Positions 59,821-64,000 of a stretch of 64,000 nt of DNA are shown piece after piece. The DNA is from Biomphalaria glabrata (lineage: Eukaryota; Mollusca; Gastropoda; Planorbidae), in NCBI RefSeq assembly GCF_947242115.1, contig NC_074720.1, positions 31,658,645 to 31,722,644 of the forward strand, given 5' to 3'. Each line of letters begins with the position of its first letter. Position 1 is the first letter of the stretch. The notes under the pieces are model-generated. The model was not told where the DNA came from. It did no database searches and worked only from the letters and a program-made list of their open reading frames with translations. Position numbers and translations under genes: made by a program.

Positions 59821-62800
59821 CTATCGTCATAATCATTTTCATCATCATTTAGACTTACATAACCACACTAGTAACATAAAAAATATATTTAAAAAAATAA
59901 TTATTTTTTTTAATTCGGATACAATATAACATGCAATAACACACAAGACAAACGGGTTAACGCATCCACGTTGAGCAGTCAAGGTTATTGACAAGTTGTA
60001 TATAGTTCATGATCATTTTCTCTGTTCAATGCAGTTCATCAATTATATAAATTCATAGTCGCAGATGTATGAGCTTATAATACTGTTGAGCAGTCAAGGT
60101 TATTGAGAAATTGTATATAGTTCAAGATTAAATACACTGTTCATTTTAATATACCCGCTGGAGTCATAGTGGCAGATATAACTCGGTTACGTCTCGTTAT
60201 GTTTTAACAAATTAAATCTTGACCTAAAGCCAAGAGCATAAGTTTCAATATGTATACATCTATATATCCGTGTTGTATAAACTATACACTTTAAAAGCTG
60301 CTATAAAAAATGTATACGTTTTAAAAGAGCGGGCTAATTTCACTAGAAAAATCAAACATTTTTTTTACACATTATTCACTTTTCTTAATAATATAGCTTA
60401 TTAATTATTTTTATTTTAACATATTTTTAGATTATGTCGCTCTACCATGTGGTCGATTGGCCAATTCTATTAAGTGTGTGTTGGGGGGGGGGGGGCTGCG
60501 ATTGCAGTTAGAGCTCCTCCATCGACCATATCTTTCGGTTGGGGGTGCGGTTTAATTTTTGAGCTTTCAAACCTGGCGTCCTGGGTTCGAATCATGGTGA
60601 AGACTGGGATTTTGAACTTCGGGATTTTTAGGGCGCGCCTGAGTCCATCCACCTCTAATAGGTGCCTGACTTTAGTTGGGGAAAGTAAAGGCGATTGGTC
60701 GTTGTGATGTCCACATAACACCCTCCTTGTTAAACGTTGGCCAAAGAAACACATGACCTTAACATCATCTGCTCTATAGACCGTATGGTCTGTAAGGGTA
60801 ACTATTTAACTATTAAACTAGTGAGTCATGTAAATCAGCTAGAAGTTTATGGTTCGTCAAATACAAAAATTAATATATTATAAATATATATTTTTTTTTA
60901 AATTGCATTTTCAAAAAAGAAAAAAATAAAGGCCTACCGTTATAGGTCCACTTGCAAACTGCTTTGCTACATCACTGAAAGTGCTCTGATTAAAATAAAA
61001 AAAAGATTCATGCAATAAAATAGTTACTAACCAAATGTAAATAAAAAAAAAAACATATAATTTTTAAGTGCATTTTAGAATATAAGAGGTCTCAATCCTT
61101 TATATTAGCATGTTCTACATGAGAGCAACATGAGACAAAGATGATTACTAAAAACATTTAACAAAACATTAGTTTTTATTACATTTTCATATGCATAAAT
61201 ACCGTAGACACATAAAATTAATGTTTTAATAAAATTATTCTGTATAATTAAAGATTTAAATTGCAATGATAATGAAGAATGCTCTTGAAGGCTTCGTAAG
61301 CATCGACGGAAAAAGAATTACTAGCTTTGCAGATGGCAAAGGTCAGATTTGCCCAAAATACAGTCCGCGGGCCACGACCGGCCCGCGACGTGGTTCTATC
61401 CGGTCCGCCTAAACGTAGGCACAAAGTGGAGAGTATCCCTTGTACAATATATATATAAACTTCCCCTACGTTAGGATAAATGGATCGGTACTGATAATAA
61501 GCTAACATATTTGTTTTTTTAAAGGAAAAAGTGTCTCTATTTAAAGAACATAGCATTTAACAGCTTTATGAAACTAAAACGCATAAATAAATAATAAGGC
61601 AGTATTTTTTGGTTTGAGATGCGAATGTTAGATTACACCTAGAGTGGAGGATTGATGAGAATATTTACCAAAATATAAAATAAAAATGATTCAATGATTC
61701 CTTTTTTTGTTGTTGATGTTGCCCGCGACACGATTTCCGGAATTTAAAACGCGGCCCGCCGGCAGAATAACGTTGAGCATCACTGGCATAGATAGTCTGG
61801 CAGAAACAGGGGAAGGGTTAGCTGACTTGGTGATGAGCATAGACAAGACTTCCACGCGATAGGGCGAATCCCCCCCCCCAGCCGCGGCTACGCCCATGGT
61901 TGTATCAATTAGTTTGGATCAGTCATATAATTAAATTTTTAATAGATCTAGACTAAAAATAATATCTTTCTCAATAAGCTATGACCATATGACTTGCCTA
62001 GACCAGTTGGAAAATGGGTGTGGGGGTGGGGGTATGGAAAAAGGGGGCATTTGTTTGATCGCTTTTTAAATTCTTTTATAAAAAAAAGGGGGTGGGGGGT
62101 GGAACGACCTCAGTGCTCAAATCTCTCCAAGTTGACACTCTACCACTGTGCAGGGGAAGTGTTATGCAAATAGAATGTTTTACTTTTATCTATTGTTAGC
62201 TACAAACGGGGACTAATTCAGCTTACAACATCACATCGATCAAGTACAATTTCTTGCCCTTCTTCGAGATACCAAATTAATTAATTACTAATAGATAATT
62301 AGCAAATTTCTTTTTTTTTAAATTGATTCTTGTGTTGTCTGGTAAAAGAAATAATTGTGCAAAATTTCAGCTTGATCCGAGATTGGGTGTAGGAGAAATA
62401 ACGTGTACAAACTTTTAATCAGTCAGTCAGACAGACAGACATAGTGAGTTGATATAAATTATAAGCTTTGAAAAAAAAATGAAGGTTTACCTTAACTTAT
62501 TACTACCTAAATGTAATCATTACATTACGTACCTCATATGTAGGCCTAAACTTGTCATATAAATGGTCTGTTACCTCTCGTAGTTGAATTTGTTGCATTT
62601 TTGTTAAATTTAAATCATTTAAATCACTCTGTTCATTGAAATTAGTAAACATGATCTGTAGTATGATACATAAGGTCAGAAAGGGAAACTTTACTTTCAA
62701 ACTGTTACTTTATTTTATTATTGTCTTTACAATAGGAAGTATAATAACCAAGTGCCCGAATACAACAATCTATTTTTCTTTGACACAAATCTTAACATCT

Positions 62801-63201
62801 ATTGATTTAGTTTTGATAAAAGAACAGTTGTTTTGTCTAGACTAAAATGAAAGAGATGCAGGCCTGAATCAGCCATAAAAACGAATGACATGGCAGAAAT
62901 TAAGTCTCTAATTACCCTGCAATACTAGATATACACAAGGATACGAGTAAGTCATGATCATCTTCTGTTAAGAACGAAAGTGTGTCATTGTTAAGATAAA
63001 ATAAGCAAAACAAAAAAAAAAGGTCTTCACATCATGGTACATGTTCCCTAAAGTGAGTGTTAGTTTACGTTTAAGAAAAAAAAATTTAATTTATCTATTT
63101 GAAATATTGCGTCTTACTGAAACTCCAGAAAAATCAATGACTTGAGAGTGATACAATTGAGAAGCCATTTCATTCTGTAGTCCGGCGTATGCACCCTCGT
63201 C
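57576..63201 (-). CDS. RING-H2 protein with acidic and 11-residue-repeat linkers (6 exons, 5' end outside)
   Basis: Exons 63118-63201, 62533-62655, 60938-60985, 59736-59867, 58185-58619 and 57576-57689 are all phase 0 with GT-AG boundaries, giving 311 residues before a stop. Order: two short helical-looking exons, STFSDVAKQFASGPIT, an acidic exon (DDDDDGDDDDPVTHS), seven repeats of QPNPQRPSAQG type, then a complete RING-H2: CSICLEGF, LACLHGFHRNCIDTWLE and, across an intron, NDTCPIC. The E2-contact Trp is present, so E3 ligase activity is plausible. The last exon may end at 57576 or splice earlier at TCT|GTAAAT (57645), which would keep phase 0 and could join it to the downstream RING exons. 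A start codon is not in view. Confidence 0.7.
58185..58619 (-). CDS. RING5 first-half exon with 11-residue repeats
   Basis: 145 codons from TCAAAG| to GAA|GTAAGA. GNLAHSIRNQGPSEQGQ, seven QPNPQRP units, DLERPLTQND, then CSICLEGFTSTSEKTF and ACLHGFHRNCIDTWLE. Confidence 0.85.
58660..59500. other. Intron with no recognised feature
   Basis: This stretch is absent from the duplicated copy (54720-54830), where the flanking blocks are only about 115 bp apart, so it is either an insertion here or a deletion there. CGATGCGAGGACC and CAATGCGAGGACC near 59100-59145 form a short repeat. The open plus-strand frame at 59136 has no known motif. Confidence 0.4.
59736..59867 (-). CDS. Acidic-linker exon (d-type)
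   Basis: 44 codons CGYVSLNDDENDYDDSDDDD then GDDDDPVTHSIRQLNFDKRN and IYQ, from ACTAG| to CAG|GTAATT. Strongly acidic, likely disordered. Confidence 0.7.
60575..60810 (+). mobile_element. tRNA-derived SINE1
   Basis: TGGGTTCGAATCATGGTGAAG (box B), GGGATTTTTAGGGCGCGCCTG, AAAGGCGATTGGTCGTTG and the tail GACCGTATGGTCTGTAAGGG. The box A part near 60530 is disrupted. Confidence 0.75.
60938..60985 (-). CDS. Short exon of the RING5 gene
   Basis: 16 codons STFSDVAKQFASGPIT from AATCAG| to ACG|GTAGGC, phase 0. Confidence 0.55.
61344..61785. mobile_element. hAT-type MITE, 442 bp
   Basis: CAGATTTGCCCAAAATACAG and CGTTGAGCATCACTG ends, with GTCCGCGGGCCACGACC and CGGCCCGCCGGCAG inside them, as in 39285-39732. 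Flanking 8-mers GCAAAGGT and GCATAGAT agree at six positions. Confidence 0.7.
62170..62470 (+). repeat. Dispersed repeat R1, best preserved copy
   Basis: GGGGACTAATTCAGCTTACA, AAATAATTGTGCAAAATTTC, AGCTTGATCCGAGATTGGGT, GAAATAACGTGTACAAACTT, then GACAGACAGACATAGTGAGT. Serves as the reference copy for the family. Confidence 0.7.
62533..62655 (-). CDS. Exon of the RING5 gene
   Basis: 41 codons IMFTNFNEQSDLNDLNLTKM then QQIQLREVTDHLYDKFRPTY and E, from ACTACAG| to GAG|GTACGT, phase 0. Amphipathic, no known domain. The internal ATG is a possible start if 63118-63201 is not part of the gene. Confidence 0.6.
63118..63201 (-). CDS. Exon of the RING5 gene, most 5' one recognised
   Basis: 28 codons DEGAYAGLQNEMASQLYHSQ then VIDFSGVS, from GTTGCAG| to TCA|GTAAGA, phase 0. 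Called on splice sites, frame and phase. Confidence 0.5.
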
Positions 63202-63241
63202 CTGCAACATAAGTTAAAGAAAAAATAAAGAAGAAATAACA

Positions 63242-63348
<107 letters not shown>

Positions 63349-63410
63349 CAAGATATGCTAATGCCTTCATAATTAACATTTTGTTCCAATTATTAATACA
63401 TTTATAATAC

Positions 63411-64000
63411 TGTTATAAACTTGGTGGTGGCAAAGAGAGGGGTAGTGGTGTGTGTGTAGTCAGCCGACGCAAATCGCCCTAGGCCAGCGCTAGACGAGCG
63501 GTCAACCGTGACGAGCTACGACGATCAGCCTAGTCGAGTGTCAACAGGACAGTTCGGGAAAGATCGCCGTCCTGAACAGAGCTCAGGAGCGTCACGAGAG
63601 TTGTAGTCATCTGACCACCTAGAAACGTCGAGCGGCGTTCTGTCCGGTTTGAGAAGGCCAGTAGGGACCCTATATAAGAGCGGAGGCGACGCAGTCAAGA
63701 CGGTTCAGAAAGGAGGTTCACGGCAGGGGTTCAGAGCCCGGTTCACTACAGTCCGGTCGACTACAGCACAGTTCAGCGGTGTGGTTCTGTACGGAGCATT
63801 ACGACGGTTCAGTGCGGAGTACTGTCAAGTACAGTTGAGACGACTGGCGTCTTGACCTTGGTCTGCGATCGAGTCCGACACCACGAGCCTAGTGTGTGAA
63901 GTCAGTCCTGAACTGTTGAACCCAGTGCAAGCCCGGAACGAGACGGAGAGGCCAGTGCAAGAGTTGATACGGCGGAACGGTGTTATCGGAGAGATATTTG
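63411..64000 (+). mobile_element. Possible LTR of a retrotransposon, cut by the window edge
   Basis: The sequence turns abruptly GC-rich at TGTTATAAACTTGGTGG and contains a TATA box (CTATATAAGAGCGGAGG at 63670) with many short CGG/GAC repeats and no protein motif. A 5' TG and a promoter-like interior fit an LTR; a host promoter on the plus strand is the alternative. State of preservation cannot be judged. Confidence 0.35.

Overview
The window is AT-rich eukaryotic DNA with GT-AG introns, tRNA-derived SINEs, LINE, hAT and MITE debris and many minisatellites. No bacterial-style operons, CRISPR arrays, rRNA or tRNA genes were seen. The SINE and LINE types and the expanded Cys-loop receptors suggest a gastropod mollusc, perhaps a freshwater pulmonate; that is inference from memory of such genomes, not a database result.

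Left part (1-32,380): a cluster of three paralogous Cys-loop ligand-gated ion channel genes. Gene A (minus, 1,117-2,487) enters the window with its first two exons only. Gene B (minus, 5,710-12,726) and gene C (plus, 16,520-32,342) are complete six-exon genes arranged head to head. Their spliced frames give about 466 and 455 residues. B and C have the same five intron positions and phases (0, 2, 0, 2, 2) and identical lengths for exons 2 to 5. Both keep the 13-residue Cys loop and the cation-type GEK filter. Both lack the loop B tryptophan, the vicinal cysteines and the 9' leucine, so the ligand is unknown.

Receptor introns carry large tandem arrays: 25-bp units in C intron 1, a 149-bp CRE-bearing repeat in C intron 4, and arrays in intron 3 of both B and C. 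Each intron 3 array starts at the 5' splice site and appears to have been copied from it.

Right part (36,056-63,201): RING-H2 exons on the minus strand, all with phase 0 at both ends. Ten exons between 46,539 and 36,176 can be joined in one frame of about 609 codons with four RING modules (three complete, one lacking its last cysteine pair), separated by Pro/Gln-rich repeats. Upstream, six exons (63,201-57,576) encode a fifth RING-H2 with an acidic exon and an 11-residue repeat linker. Between the two sets lie duplicated and partly decayed module copies (55,175-53,734). Whether this is one very long gene or two cannot be settled here.

Mobile elements with visible target duplications include a 2.8-kb hAT element holding a nested MITE and a Ty3/Gypsy-like fossil, a MULE-like element a few bases inside an intron, several hAT-type MITEs, and a MITE carrying a SINE. 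The right edge holds a GC-rich, TATA-bearing segment that may be an LTR.
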